64,000 bases of DNA from Suillus spraguei (taxonomy: Eukaryota; Basidiomycota; Agaricomycetes; Boletales; Suillaceae): contig JABCPU010000038.1 in assembly GCA_016800925.1 (NCBI GenBank), forward strand, positions 124,001 to 188,000, given 5' to 3'. A program made the position numbers and the translations under genes. Positions 12,501-23,021 of this stretch are shown in pieces (the stretch's first letter is position 1; every line of letters starts with the position of its first letter). Below the pieces are notes generated by a model. That model ran no database searches and was not told the origin of the DNA. It saw nothing but the letters and a program-made list of their open reading frames with translations.

Positions 12501-13511
12501 GATATGGATAACATCGTACGGTTGAAAGGATTATGGTGAGTGATCTGTCTTGTCCTATATATCCCTCTCTGTTTGTGTCAATATAAACTCTCCTTGTTCA
12601 GAGTTCAGGCTGTCATTCCCAACAACTCGTTCGGTTTTGATGACGTGCAACAGAGTGTTACCGCCTTCGGTCCTTCTCGTATAATCAAGAGCCCGAGGAT
12701 ATCGAAGGTTCGTCAATCAAGCTTTACGAAATCAGATTGTGCAGTTTGATAAATCATGCACATGTTTAATGCGGTCATATCAGCGTGCCCTCGGAGTCTT
12801 AGCCGATGACATATTATATTGACTGTATCTTAGTCAACTACGCTATCTTTGATTGTGCAAACTGATGCCCTATCAGCACCAACTTCACGATAATCATCAA
12901 CCTCATTTATACGAGAACTTAACCGAAGAAGAGAGCGAGAACGTGCTCGTGAAGCGACAGATCGGTCCCAGGACGAATTGTAGACATCGAGACACGTGCT
13001 CGCACACGGGTAGAACGTGGGTTATCTATTTGCTATCTGTGGATCTCTATCTTTGACGGTTTATTTCTGGTCTTCCATCTTTTACGGTATTCAAGTGTTC
13101 TGCTAGTGCAAATGTTTCATGACTAGCATTTATGTTAAGCCCTTGGTCACTCAAGGCAGGAACGGATATCATCCCTCAAATTCATTTCAGTCATCCGAGT
13201 ACTGCACGGTGGTATAACCAGTATGAAGCAATGGCCGCCATGATCGTACATCTATCAAGTTCGCCTCTTGTCCATACCTATTCTGACCATAGTCTCGAAC
13301 GATCCGTTATCAATTCATACCGTTTTTGCAGTTATTTTGTAGGTTCGCGGAGATCAGTCGGATGTTGACGCTGATGCTCTCGACCTAACGTTGACTGGTT
13401 CCGTAATGGCCATCTCTGTTGCAGTCGCGTATGGTTGGGGTGAGTATGATAGGATTAAAGAACTGCTGATATCCTACAAGTATTTTCAGCATTTACATTC
13501 GGACGAGAGAT
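12500..13511 (+). pseudogene. 5' part of DUF6533-type relic (unit 2) with conserved upstream block
   Basis: Bases 12630-13080 repeat a block also found upstream of the relics near 35.1-35.5, 39.9-40.4 and 50.1-50.7 kb (shared words ACCGCCTTCGGTCCTTCT and CCGAAGAAGAGAGCGAGAACG). Near 13395-13440 lies the N-terminal exon ending in a VAVAYGW-like segment with a GTGAGT donor. After a short intron comes the LTFGRE mini-exon (near 13490-13508). The gene is then interrupted by LTR debris, an inverted piece and two large transposons, and resumes at 22443 and 27881. Confidence 0.6.
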
Positions 13512-13564
13512 CTACCTTGTAATCTAGCGGGCCCGCTCCCTCCCGTTCGTCTCATAATCCCAGA
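13512..13564 (+). mobile_element. Remnant of a copia LTR 3' end
   Basis: This stretch matches the last about 50 bases of the copia LTRs at 22592-22999 and 27478-27875 (shared end TCTCATAATCCCAGA). It sits directly on the LTFGRE exon of the DUF6533 relic. It looks like the stub of an older, mostly deleted insertion of the same family. Confidence 0.65.
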
Positions 13565-13566
13565 CC

Positions 13567-13772
13567 ACCGCGGTTGATTGGATGGGAATGGCACGCATGT
13601 GTGCAGAAGACTCACTGTATCTATCAGCGAGATGTTCGGAACACCGTCTGTATACCGTTAGTCAGAAGAAGCAAAGACGGTGAATGATGGACTGAGGAGA
13701 CATATTAGCACAACACCGATTTTTTAGCCTTTCGAACCTACACAGCATATAATATTCCAAGGTAGCGCACCT
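13567..13772 (-). pseudogene. Inverted internal piece of DUF6533-type relic (unit 2)
   Basis: The reverse complement matches the segment that follows the RWSLMTVLY exon in the other relics (compare 30930-31170 on the plus strand). It includes the VRYLGILYA exon near 13750-13772. The rest of this unit is in plus orientation, so this piece has been inverted, with LTR debris on its left and a foldback MITE on its right. Confidence 0.65.
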
Positions 13773-13773
13773 A

Positions 13774-13883
13774 CATCAGCAAAACACTTATGTACCATAC
13801 AGGGAAGTCCCCCTATATACAATGCTGTGCAGTGCTGCACAGCACTGGAGATAGGGGGACCTCACATTTGGGTTTTGCTGATG
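13774..13883. mobile_element. Foldback MITE, 110 bp
   Basis: The two ends are inverted repeats: CATCAGCAAAAC at 13774 and its complement GTTTTGCTGATG ending at 13883. Inner arms AGTCCCCCTAT and ATAGGGGGAC also pair. The centre holds a perfect hairpin TGCTGTGCA-GTGC-TGCACAGCA. The terminal word CATCAG(C/G)AAAA resembles the terminus of the neighbouring Plavaka-type transposon, which suggests a related non-autonomous element. I could not find a clean target-site duplication. Confidence 0.75.
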
Positions 13884-13951
13884 CTGTGTGGGAAGTCCTC
13901 ATCAGGAAAATACTCAAAATGCCGTAGCCCTGGTGACAGCTATATAGCACT

Positions 13952-15588
13952 TGTTACAATCATACGTGCCCCTATTCATTCTCTGCCTCCTTTACTTTGT
14001 ATATTACGTAACGCGACTCTGACTCGTATGCTCAACGCATCTGTACTATAGTTGCCTTCCTTCTTTGGATACGCACTTACATTCTCACATCTCTCTTGGT
14101 CCGTGCGTGCATATTGGCCTATTTAAGCACAATGTATTACGCTTGTATACTGACTATCCAGCAATCGGTCGAGGAAACAAGAGCAGCTAGAAGTTTAGTC
14201 GAAGAAGCCATTGTTGATCTACAGCAAACTCAAAAGGACCTTGATTCCCTGCGAACTCCATCTCCAATTGAACAACCAACTTCACCGCCCCCATTATAAC
14301 CTCCCATGATCACCCCGCATGGCTATATGAGCCTTGCACAGAGAGCAGTGTGCAGCCGCGAAAGCGTTAGGGATCCCTGTCGTTGAATTGGTGACACTTG
14401 GTCCTCGACTTTGCGACCTTCATATTCACCCCCCGATGTCTATCCCGTCATCATTCGGTCCAATGGACCCCGTCTCACCAGTCCTAGTAAAGGACTTTGG
14501 CATAACGACACCTTCCTCATCTGACAAACTCCTTGCTGAATGAGCAACCACCCCTGATCTCCCAATGTCAGCATACACCCTTACCACTAAACAGCAGGCG
14601 CAGCTCAGATGCGACAATGCTTTCGCTTTAAGTCATATGGCACAGCGAAAAGGAAAGAAGCGCGCCAGATCCACTAGTCCCAAGCCCATTATTTCGCCAT
14701 CACCCTTACACATGTCTATTTCTAACACTGATAACAACATGAAATGTCGGTTTTGCGGCATTGTTGGACATCGGCAAAAGAATTGCCCCAAGTACCGGTG
14801 TCAAATCTGTCTGCGATACGCCCCTACCCACCTATCTATCTACTGTCCCCAACGAGTTGGTCCTCCTCCTTTTACATTAACTTGGAAGGACAACGGGTTC
14901 TACGACGCACTTTGTTCCTGGGAACGACAGCTTGACGATGAATGAACTCAAGCAGCAGCTAAGCGGGACTCTAAATGGCGTGCTGGTGTTGAGGAAGCCG
15001 CGTATATGAGAAGTGGTTCTTTTCTTGACGAAGACTATGAGTATAGCAACGACCCCATTTACTATGCTAATCAGGATGAGTAAAGTCGGTGACTTTACGT
15101 GTAAAATGGGGGTAATGTTACAATTGTACATGCCCCTATTCATTCTCTGCCTCCTTTACTTTGTATATTATGTAACACGACTCTGACTCATATGCTCAAC
15201 GCATCTGTACTATAGTTGCCTTCCTTCTTTGGATACGCACTTACATTCTCACATCTCTCTTGGTCCGTGCGCGCATATTGGCCTATTTAAGCACAATGTA
15301 TTATGCCTGTATACGTTACTTTAATCTTACTGGGTTTTACCTGGAATATCCTTCACTTAGGTCTCCAACCTAAGTCGTCTTGAATCGTCTCTAAGTCTAA
15401 GCACTCCTTAGCCTTAGTCTATATTCTTGTAGAACCTCTTAGACTTGTCTTTGAGGCCGAACCCTTGATAGTACTTGGAACGCGTTCCTTGTACCTTCAC
15501 CTTGTCCTCATCTGGACATTGTAGAACTTCCCAGCAGACTGCCTGTGTCTTTTCACTGTCGCTGGTGATGCCACCCCAGTTCGTAACA
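13952..15588 (+). mobile_element. Internally deleted LTR retroelement nested in the Plavaka element
   Basis: Starts TGTTACAATC (13952) and ends GTTCGTAACA (15588), flanked by the 5-bp duplication GCACT (13947-13951 and 15589-15593). The right LTR is complete (15116-15588, 473 bp, TG...CA). The left LTR keeps only its first 199 bp (13952-14150) and then jumps into internal sequence. A purine-rich tract AATGGGGGTAA lies just before the right LTR. The internal part keeps only the 3' portion of a gag-like gene. The deletion therefore removed the end of the left LTR, the primer-binding site and all enzymatic domains. Confidence 0.85.
14565..14945 (+). pseudogene. Gag-like zinc-knuckle fragment of the deleted LTR element
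   Basis: A 126-codon ORF with a basic patch (RKGKKRARS) followed by the zinc knuckle CRFCGIVGHRQKNC (CX2CX4HX4C) and a second Cys-rich stretch CQICLRYAPTH. This order fits the nucleic-acid-binding end of a retrotransposon Gag. The 5' part of gag is missing, although an upstream ORF (14096-14299) with a coiled-coil-like stretch may be a leftover of it. No protease, reverse transcriptase or integrase follows before the 3' LTR at 15116. Confidence 0.7.
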
Positions 15589-15739
15589 GCACTGTAGCAC
15601 ACTGTAGCACTCCATAGGCACCCTTTAAACTACATAGATGTTTATAGTACTATATAGCATCAAGCTGCACTACATGTGGCTACAGGTGTTTGCCAAGTCA
15701 AGATTCACTACAGACAGCTACAGGTTGCACTCGCATGAT

Positions 15740-18700
15740 ATTAGCCTGTGTCTAAACTACTTATGACAGACACACCAAACATCTCGCCATTGATGAACTC
15801 CTTAAAATAAAAATCACTTGCTGCCTCATATGCATTTCCACTTCTCAACCTCGCATCCACTGACTGGCCCATCTTTGGTATTGGATGACATGGATGCACT
15901 ATTTTGTCAACATGGATTACAGCCGCATTGCGGCAGAGTTGGCACATTGAGCGCAACACTTGTCGCATTTGGGAGGAGGGATCTGGAGGTCTGAATGGCA
16001 TGAACCACTCGATATAAGTGAGGGCTCTGCTGTATGTTCCAAATTGACAAGGGAGAGAGAATATAGTGCAAACCTGAGCCACTCACACACCTGCAGGAGA
16101 TCATTGTCAGATATGATCCTTGAGTGACCAACAAAAACTTACCATCAAGAGTCCGCAAGCGAGATGACTGAGGCCTGTCTGATATCAGTGCCATGTCAAA
16201 CCGAGCTGGGCAACTAGGCTTTCGGCCTGATGCAACTACTTCTGGCGTGGCTCTAATGTGCCACCGCTTTGGTACATCGCTGACTTGTTGATCAGGTGGC
16301 GCTATGATGACCACTTGATGATAAACGTCAAAATGGTTGTGAAGGGAAGGTATGATGGTGGTGTGTGGGAGGTTCTTGTGAAGGAAAGTTTGGAGAGCGG
16401 TGAGAAAATCGATAGCACCATGCGCTGTCACAATTTTAGCAACCATTTGGTGAGGATGTGCCGGAACCTTTGCAAGGATGTGGGTCACTTGAACTTGTTC
16501 AGCAGTGGCAAATTGTGAGCTCAGTGTGGTGATGGGAGAGTCTGTGTCTTTGAACTTGGAGTCTGAGTCTGAGTCAGGACAAAACAAATGATGCTCTGAG
16601 CCACCTGCAAAGAGAGGTTGTTGTGACTCCCAATGCAGGTACGCACCACACAAAAACACTGCTTCCTGCTGCTGCAACCACAAAGCCATTTGCCCTTCAT
16701 AGTCCCATTTGTTGCTTGCACGGTAAGCATCCTTTGTGAAGTCGATATGCAAGTGTTTGGGAAGCTCGGTATTGAAGCCATCAGCTGCACCTAACAAGGT
16801 GATTGAATCAACATAGTGAGTCAGTTGGTGTAACTTAGGTATATTGAAGTGTTCTCGAATGGCGAGTTCCTTCAGGACATCTTTATTGGTGTGAAACACA
16901 GCCAGTGCAGTCTGTAGAGCTCCAAGTGTGTCCATTGTGTGAATTCACAGCTGTGCATAATAGGAAAAGTCAAGAATCGATCACCAAGACACAGCTGGCA
17001 CCTCACAACATCAACAAACATGACCTTCAAGACTTGTCAAACACGCACCTGGGCACTGCACCTGTGAGTAAGCCAATAAATACTCGTTGCATTTCTTTGT
17101 GTTCACTTTCCGTGCATTGTTTAACAGCCGATATACCTTTCTTGAAGTGACGGAGCCCTGGATAGTCAGGCATGGCCTTGAAATGTGTGTCCATCTCTTC
17201 CTCCCCAACAATATCAACACCCCACTTCACAAGATGGTCCTTAAACATTCCTTTATGGAGTTGGTGCAAAAGGTCGGGAGTGAATGCAAGGAAGATATTG
17301 CAATGAGGCATATCTGCCCAAAATGGTTTATAAATGGCGTGTAGACCATTTTCCTCAAATTCTGGAGGATGCTGACCATTCTTGCGCCTTTCCAGAATAT
17401 CTTTTGTCGACTCTGGATTATGCATCACCGAGTTGAGTCCATCACCTCACTCATTCCCTGCCACCAGACACTTTGGACAATGATTCTCCTTGCAACAGGA
17501 AACCAGGCACTGCTCAGGAAAGTTGGTGACATATGTATGCTGCCAGTATCGGGTGGATACAACAATCTGTGAGTCTGCGCACACCATTTCAACACCATCT
17601 TGTCCAGCAGCTATGAGAGGATGGAGGAATAGAGCCATGCAGTGATGAAAGAGTCTGTATCTGGCCAGCGAGTGTGCATCGGGAGTGAAGCAGTTGAGTT
17701 TGCCTGTAGGTAAGTAACCAATGAGAATTGTTGCTTGTGCTGATGCCTGATGCCTTTTGGCCTTGGCGATGTTGCCAATAGACATATATACTGGCCATGC
17801 TGACTTGTCCCCTCGAAACTGCGATAGGCAGGTTTTGTCTGACAATAGAATAATTGGTGCCATCGTGGCTCCTTTGGGCAAGGCTTTCTGCTCACGAGGT
17901 CAGTCCAATTCTTCATTGCTCCCTCTTGAACAGTCTTACTTGTGTCTCGCCCCACCAGTCTGCCGTCCACATCTTGTCAATCACTCTATGTTGGCCTGCA
18001 TGGTCCACATATGCTCTGGCAGGTGAGTACACCATATCTGCCTTAAACAAAGGGTTGCTGATTAACTCCTTGACACACTCTACAGGATCACGGCTCCAAA
18101 GCTTGACATTTTCTTGCAACGGTACTCTGTTATCATCCTCAAGGTTACCCTGGACAGTAACCTTCCTGCAACTCCAACCTGGTCCATGTGGAAGATTGTT
18201 GACCCTCTGCAAGAAAGAGTGGTTGTTATGGAACAAGACTTTCATGCAGTTTTGCGTCTGTGCGGTATCAATATCGTGAGTTTAGTCAACACTTTTAACA
18301 TACTATTGGTAACTTCAAATATTTATCAGTCTGTGTCTGACCATGATTTTTGATAAGCCACTGAGCCAATTCCCACTCTTCCCTAGTGAGTTTAGTTTTC
18401 CTTCTCACCAATGCCATGTTCAAGCACTTACATGTCTCAAAGGGCGCCCATGCATGCTCACCCTCTTCCTCCTGATATCTTCTATGTCTTTCAAAAGCTG
18501 TCTCACCCTCACACAATGCCCAGCCGGCATCTCCTTGAGGTTCAAAATAACACCCAGAGTGGGAGAATGTCTCATCCTCGTCCTTGACTTCCTCAATGGC
18601 AACACGACAACTTTTTCTGGGAGCAGGGTTGTTGTCAATATCGGCAGATGGGTGGGAGTGCACACAGCCTGGACATGGAGCAGTGTCATCATGGGCGAAG

Positions 18701-18900
18701 TAAACAGGTGGTGCATCCCAATCCTCTGCCTTGACATCTTTGATCATTGATGCCCACTGCTTTCAACATTCAGGATGTCCTGCAATGTGTCTGTTGAGAC
18801 CTTCGTGTGTGGTTGATACATACCTTGCTGCAGAACATACAGGAAGGCATGGTTTTGACCACTGTTACCACAACACACCCATGCACTTACTAGGTTTTTT
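15740..18900 (-). pseudogene. Plavaka-type transposase, with at least one nonsense codon
   Basis: The minus strand reads as a multi-exon gene. An N-terminal Cys/His segment (GLNRHIAGHPEC, near 18790) comes first, then ELAQWLIKNHGQTQTDKYLKLP (near 18310-18370). Next are the catalytic-core stretch APIILLSDKTCLSQFRGDKSAWPVYMSIGNI (near 17780-17870) and FLAFTPDLLHQLHKGMFKDHL (near 17230-17300). Then comes ELPKHLHIDFTKDAYRASNKWDYEGQM (near 16690-16770), with a C-terminal part near 15760-16070. These are typical of basidiomycete Plavaka transposases. Between the HKGMFKDHL block and MDTLGALQTAL the frame meets TGA (complement of 16945-16947), consistent with CGA to TGA decay. This copy is therefore probably dead unless an alternative splice skips the stop. 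Confidence 0.75.
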
Positions 18901-18914
18901 CCAGGAACATTTAA

Positions 18915-19330
18915 TTTCAACGCCACAACCCTAACCCTTCGACATCTTCCTTCACAATTGGAACTACACAACCCTTCTACTTCTCCCTCCACAAATGTAG
19001 AGTTCACATATCATGCCACAACCCTAACCCTTCAACATCTTCCTTTGCAATCAGAACTATGCAACCCTTGACCACTAGCATGCACAAACATAGAGTTCAC
19101 ATATCACCTCGCAAACGTAGAATATGGCCTTTCTTTTTCCCGTTTTCTTGTTGGCCTTGGTTACTACCACATCATCTCTCTTATCTTTTCTATTTACTCA
19201 TTTTCTCATTGGCCTTGTCTCTCTCATATTTTCTATCTTCCCTCCACAAATGTATGGTTCATTCTCGTTGACCTTGGTTACTACCATCATCTCTCTCGTC
19301 TTTTCTATTACTAACATCATCTTGTGCCAC
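18915..19330 (+). repeat. Two imperfect tandem duplications inside the Plavaka element
   Basis: A unit of about 100 bp beginning CACAACCCTAACCCTT and ending GAGTTCACATATCA occurs twice (about 18918-19010 and 19015-19110). Next to it a pyrimidine-rich unit containing GGCCTTGGTTACTACCA and CATCTCTCT..TTTTCTAT is repeated (about 19150-19330). The CCCTAA words are too few to be telomeric. Confidence 0.55.
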
Positions 19331-19354
19331 TTTTCATGCCTGACTGACACCTGA

Positions 19355-19633
19355 CTAAACTAGGCTAGTGATACCATGAGCCGCAAGTAGGAGTTCTAAT
19401 ATTTGAACCTTGTGTGCCTCTTCACACCGCTTCTTCTCCACATCCCAATGCTGTGCTATCATCTCCCACACCAACAGTTGGTGAGTCACTGGGCCCTGGA
19501 AGTGTTCCAATAGTTGAGCTTTGCACGCTTCATCACAGCACCTTATCTCTGCATCCCAACGTTCCAATACCAGAGCTTGAAGGTAAGTTTGCAATGCTTG
19601 AACAGGTCCTGGTGTTTGATGAAACGGTTGCAA
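19355..19633 (-). CDS. Small hypothetical ORF with an internal repeat (Plavaka element)
   Basis: A 92-codon ORF whose protein repeats itself. RWDAEIRCCDEACKAQLLEHF in the first half matches HWDVEKKRCEEAHKVQILELL in the second, about 38 residues apart. The segments look alpha-helical. I do not recognise the family. It lies just upstream of the transposase on the same strand and could be an extra exon or an accessory ORF. Confidence that it is a real gene is low. Confidence 0.3.
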   Translation of the reverse strand: MQPFHQTPGPVQALQTYLQALVLERWDAEIRCCDEACKAQLLEHFQGPVTHQLLVWEMIAQHWDVEKKRCEEAHKVQILELLLAAHGITSLV

Positions 19634-20145
19634 TGGAAACAGAATGTCAAGAGTGGGGGCTGGACCCCCCTTAGCCTTAGCCTGTCCTGGGGCACGAACT
19701 ACATGAAACAGTTGACTCGGAGGTGGTATGGGCCTGGTGGAGTATCAGATTTGTCATGGTGGAGTATGCAGTCAAGTATCTCACATTGTGCTGACTTTGT
19801 TGCCCTCCAGCAGTGGTCTGTTTGACAGTGATAAGGCTGAACTGCAATTGCAATTAGTGCATGGTGAGTGTTGGACCTGCTGAAGTGACTTACTAGGTGG
19901 TCATTTTGCATATGACTGGAGTATTGATCATAAGGTTGAAAGGAAAGTCATTCCAACCCTCTTACTTATACTGTTGAATTGACACTGCATGGACAGATGA
20001 AAATTTAACATTCAAATCAACAAAGCTCAAAATTTGTTTGTTGATTGAATGCTGCGGCAGCATTTTTAAAGGTACATTTGTCACTTATGTTGTCACAATT
20101 TCTACTTACCATTGATCATAGCCACAAAAGCAGGTTCGAAGAAGC

Positions 20146-21980
20146 CTGCCAAAATGTCTGTTTTGAAGGCCCAGAAAGACCTATGCACTGAGATGGAGTC
20201 AACTGCAGGGCGCACTGCAAGTGGTCGCAAACGCCGACCAACTGAAAGAGAGACCTACAGAAGTAAGTAGTACTCGGCAAGTTAACGTTCTAAAGTGACA
20301 GACACCCTTCTACTCAACAGTGTTAGAAGCTCGTCAAGGTGAAGTCCGCCACAAAGACTTCAAAGCAGCAATGGAAAAACATCAGTTGAAGGTACTGCAT
20401 GCTGCATACAAAAAAAAACCCGAGGAGTTCGACATTGAGCCTGCAGAACTCCTCAGTGATATTGATACCAAAGAAGAAAATATGGTTGGCATCTTGTTCT
20501 TTCAGTGCCATGTTACTCACAATGACATGGTAGTTCTCAGATTGCTGTGTACCTACAAAGGTATCTAAGTCACAGGTTCTCATGTTCAGTATGAGCAAAA
20601 CCCCACTGGCTGTCTCCGCTCCAAAGTCTTTCAGTCAGGACCACCTGAGTATGGACTCGAGCCTGACCGTCTCAGCACCAAAGTCAATCAGTAAGTACCA
20701 CAAAGGTACTGTATCTTATGTTGTGTACATCTACAATACTAACACTCTTTTGTCAGCTCCTGCAACCATTGTGCCCTCCAGTGACAATAGCAGCACTGAG
20801 GATGAACACAAATCAAGCGACATTGAGTCTGTGAATGATGCTGACTACACTAGTGACCATCACAATCAAGCGGTGGTCAAAGATGCTTCACCACAGGTCA
20901 TCGGGACAAAGCATCAACTGCAGGACAGTGATGAAGAAACCAAATCACTGAAGTTCAGCAAAACTTCAAATGGATCTCGCCAATGATTAAAGGCCTGTGA
21001 CTTCGAGAAGGTCACAAAGGATTTGCTTGTCATTGCAATATCTATCTATTGCTGTCTAATTGTGACACGCGAACCCTTTCCTCAGATGCTTATTGTTGAG
21101 ACAAAGCTAGCTAAAGAGGCCTGGTGAGAGGCATCAAAAATAGCAGGGCTTACTATCCAACTAACGCCTTCTTTGGTCAAAATGGTAAGCAGTCACTTGC
21201 TCATGTACACATGCCTTCCCTATTGATGTTATGTGTTATGTAGATAACAAGGCACACTTCACAAGTGTGAGGGGAGCTCAAAACTAAGATGCAAGCACTT
21301 ACAGCATCATTCTTTGGCTTCCGCACAAGCTGTTCTATAGTGGCCATTAAACAGAATCGTGACCTGGCTGAATGTCTCAAGGATGGGTCATGTTTCATTT
21401 TCAAGGTGCGTTGCCAATCCTAACTTCACCCATTGTTGCTCGATGTCTGACTCACAGAGTAACAGGACTGGGAGAAGAGATGTGGGATTTACAAGACTGG
21501 ATTAATACAGTCTGCAGTGAATGACATGTGGTTTGCAAACCGCAATGATGAGGGTGTGATTCACAGTAAATATTTCGACCCTTTTCCAGTCGAAACTCTT
21601 GCACTTATACTCACAGCAGTGAGTGTCTTCCAGCAATCTGATGTCTATGCTGCAGCTGACTCCTGCGGTCTTACAGATTGACTGTTGCATCGATGAATGG
21701 ATAACTGGGGTGAAGGAAGACATAAAATTCTCATCAGCAACTTATTCTCCAATCTACCTTGTTCATCTCAATTCCTTACAGCGGTTCAACGAGTGCACAT
21801 CTGCCTATAAACTGCTAGGTAAAATCAGTGGTGATATCCTTGACATTGCTCGGTATGTGCCTGCCCACTTGCATTGATCGTCCTCTGAACTGATGTGGAC
21901 AGCAAGGCTCCATGCTGGTGTGGACTCACTGGCTGCTCAGGCAACACCCATCGGCTTCACAGATGATATATTCGATGATG
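20146..21980 (+). pseudogene. DUF6532-domain gene carried by the Plavaka element, interrupted
   Basis: The plus strand holds an exon chain starting MSVLKAQKDLCTEMEST near 20155. A basic stretch (SGRKRRPTERETYR) ends at a GTAAGT donor (20262), followed by EARQGEVRHKDFKAAMEKHQ and an acidic linker (20750-20985). The C-terminal part matches the DUF6532 pattern. It has VRGELKTKMQALTASFFGF (near 21270), GLIQSAVNDMWFANRNDEG (near 21500-21555), YFDPFPVETLALILTAV (near 21570-21620) and CCIDEWITGVKEDIKFSS (near 21683). DUF6532 is common in Agaricomycetes and its function is unknown. Stops and frame changes around 20985-21130 and after 21870 make it doubtful that this copy is expressed intact. Confidence 0.6.
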
Positions 21981-22442
21981 CAATTCAATAGTATGAAGCC
22001 AAGGCTAGAGATGCATGAGAGCTTGAGGGGGCCGCGGAGGTGTAGAAATTAGTAATGTTTGACCTTTCAGGAGGCTGCTGCTGGATGTAGGACTGGATGT
22101 AGTGCTGTCTGCTGTCTGCTATGCTCTAATTCTACTCAGTTTTGTCAATTTCGGCCAGTGGCATGGATTGGTTGTTGTAGCTAGCTGTTGCACTGTGTAG
22201 CTGCCTGTAGCTGGCTATGATGAGCTACAGGTGAGTGTTATAGCATTATATTGTTGCCTGTCTTATCTATTGCACTGTGTAGCAGCCTGTAGCTGGCTAT
22301 AACGAGCTACAAGTGACTCCCATAGCACTATATAGTGAACCATATGTCTACATAGCTGCATGTAGAAGGGACCTGACAAATGGGACTACAGGTACTACAG
22401 TGACTATATAGCAACCTGTAGTCAACCATATTTTTCCTGATG

Positions 22443-22591
22443 CTCGCATTATGTCTCGCAGTCTGAATTGCTGTAAAACACTTCCATGAACTGTGACCAC
22501 ACTCGGCAGGGCTTATCAAGGACTGTTTCACGGTATTGATCAAAACTCGCATGCTTACTTTGCAAGCTCATGCTATGATCATTGTTCCCTG
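22443..22591 (+). pseudogene. DUF6533-type relic fragment between the two large transposons
   Basis: The sequence reads CTCGCATTATGTCTCGCAGTCTG and continues with the exon that elsewhere encodes AVWIAVKHFRELRRHS...DCFTVLIKTHM, then runs into an intron-like ATCATTGTTCCCTG. The left end abuts the Plavaka element (CT duplication) and the right end abuts the copia element (CCCTG duplication). The gene continues at 27881. It therefore records the order of sequence before both insertions. Confidence 0.7.
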
Positions 22592-23021
22592 TGTTGGAAT
22601 CCAAACAATCTGAGAGGAAAGAGACCAAATGATCCGAGATAGGTACGAGTGAGAAGAGATAAGAAGAGTGGTCCGAGTGCAAGGCCAGAATGGCCAATAG
22701 CATGTGCCAGTGTGACGATGTTGTTATGCTGTGCAATATGCTGTTTGATTAGTTTTATTATTGTTGCTAATCCACTCACCTTATAGTAGGTGCTCAAGTG
22801 CAAAAACATCTCAGTTCTTTTCAAGAGACTGAGATGTAAGTACCTAGTCACCAGTCGCTGTTTTTGCCCTGGCTAACGAGTGTTTTAGTTACCTGTTATC
22901 TAGGTACTTTAACCGTCAATATGAGTTCTTTTCAAGAGATTGAGATTTACCTGTTATCTAGCACATCCGCTCCCCACCTTATTGTCTCATAATCCCAGAG
23001 GTTATGAGCCCTGACTCGACC

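Larger units (their letters stand above)
13900..22442. mobile_element. Plavaka-type (CACTA-like) DNA transposon, complete ends
   Basis: The element begins CATCAGGAAAA at 13900 and ends with the complement TTTTCCTGATG at 22442. It is flanked by the 2-bp duplication CT (13898-13899 and 22443-22444). Removing it rejoins a DUF6533 exon to read GGAAGTCCTCGCATTATGTC, as in the uninterrupted copies at 31380 and 51470. Subterminal regions carry repeated words around GCCTGTAGCTGGCTAT (two direct copies near 22187-22333). Inside are a transposase gene (minus strand) and a DUF6532 gene (plus strand). A separate LTR element (13952-15588) is nested near the left end. Confidence 0.85.

Noticed and set aside
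15414..15602. Minus-strand 62-codon ORF
   Set aside because: It lies within the complete 3' LTR of the nested retroelement and crosses its boundary at 15588.
17854..18279. Plus-strand ORF of 141 codons
   Set aside because: Antisense to the Plavaka transposase exons, with no recognisable domain.
18918..19040. CCCTAACCCTT words resembling telomere repeat
   Set aside because: Only two short occurrences, inside a transposon, within a longer duplicated unit. Not a telomeric tract.
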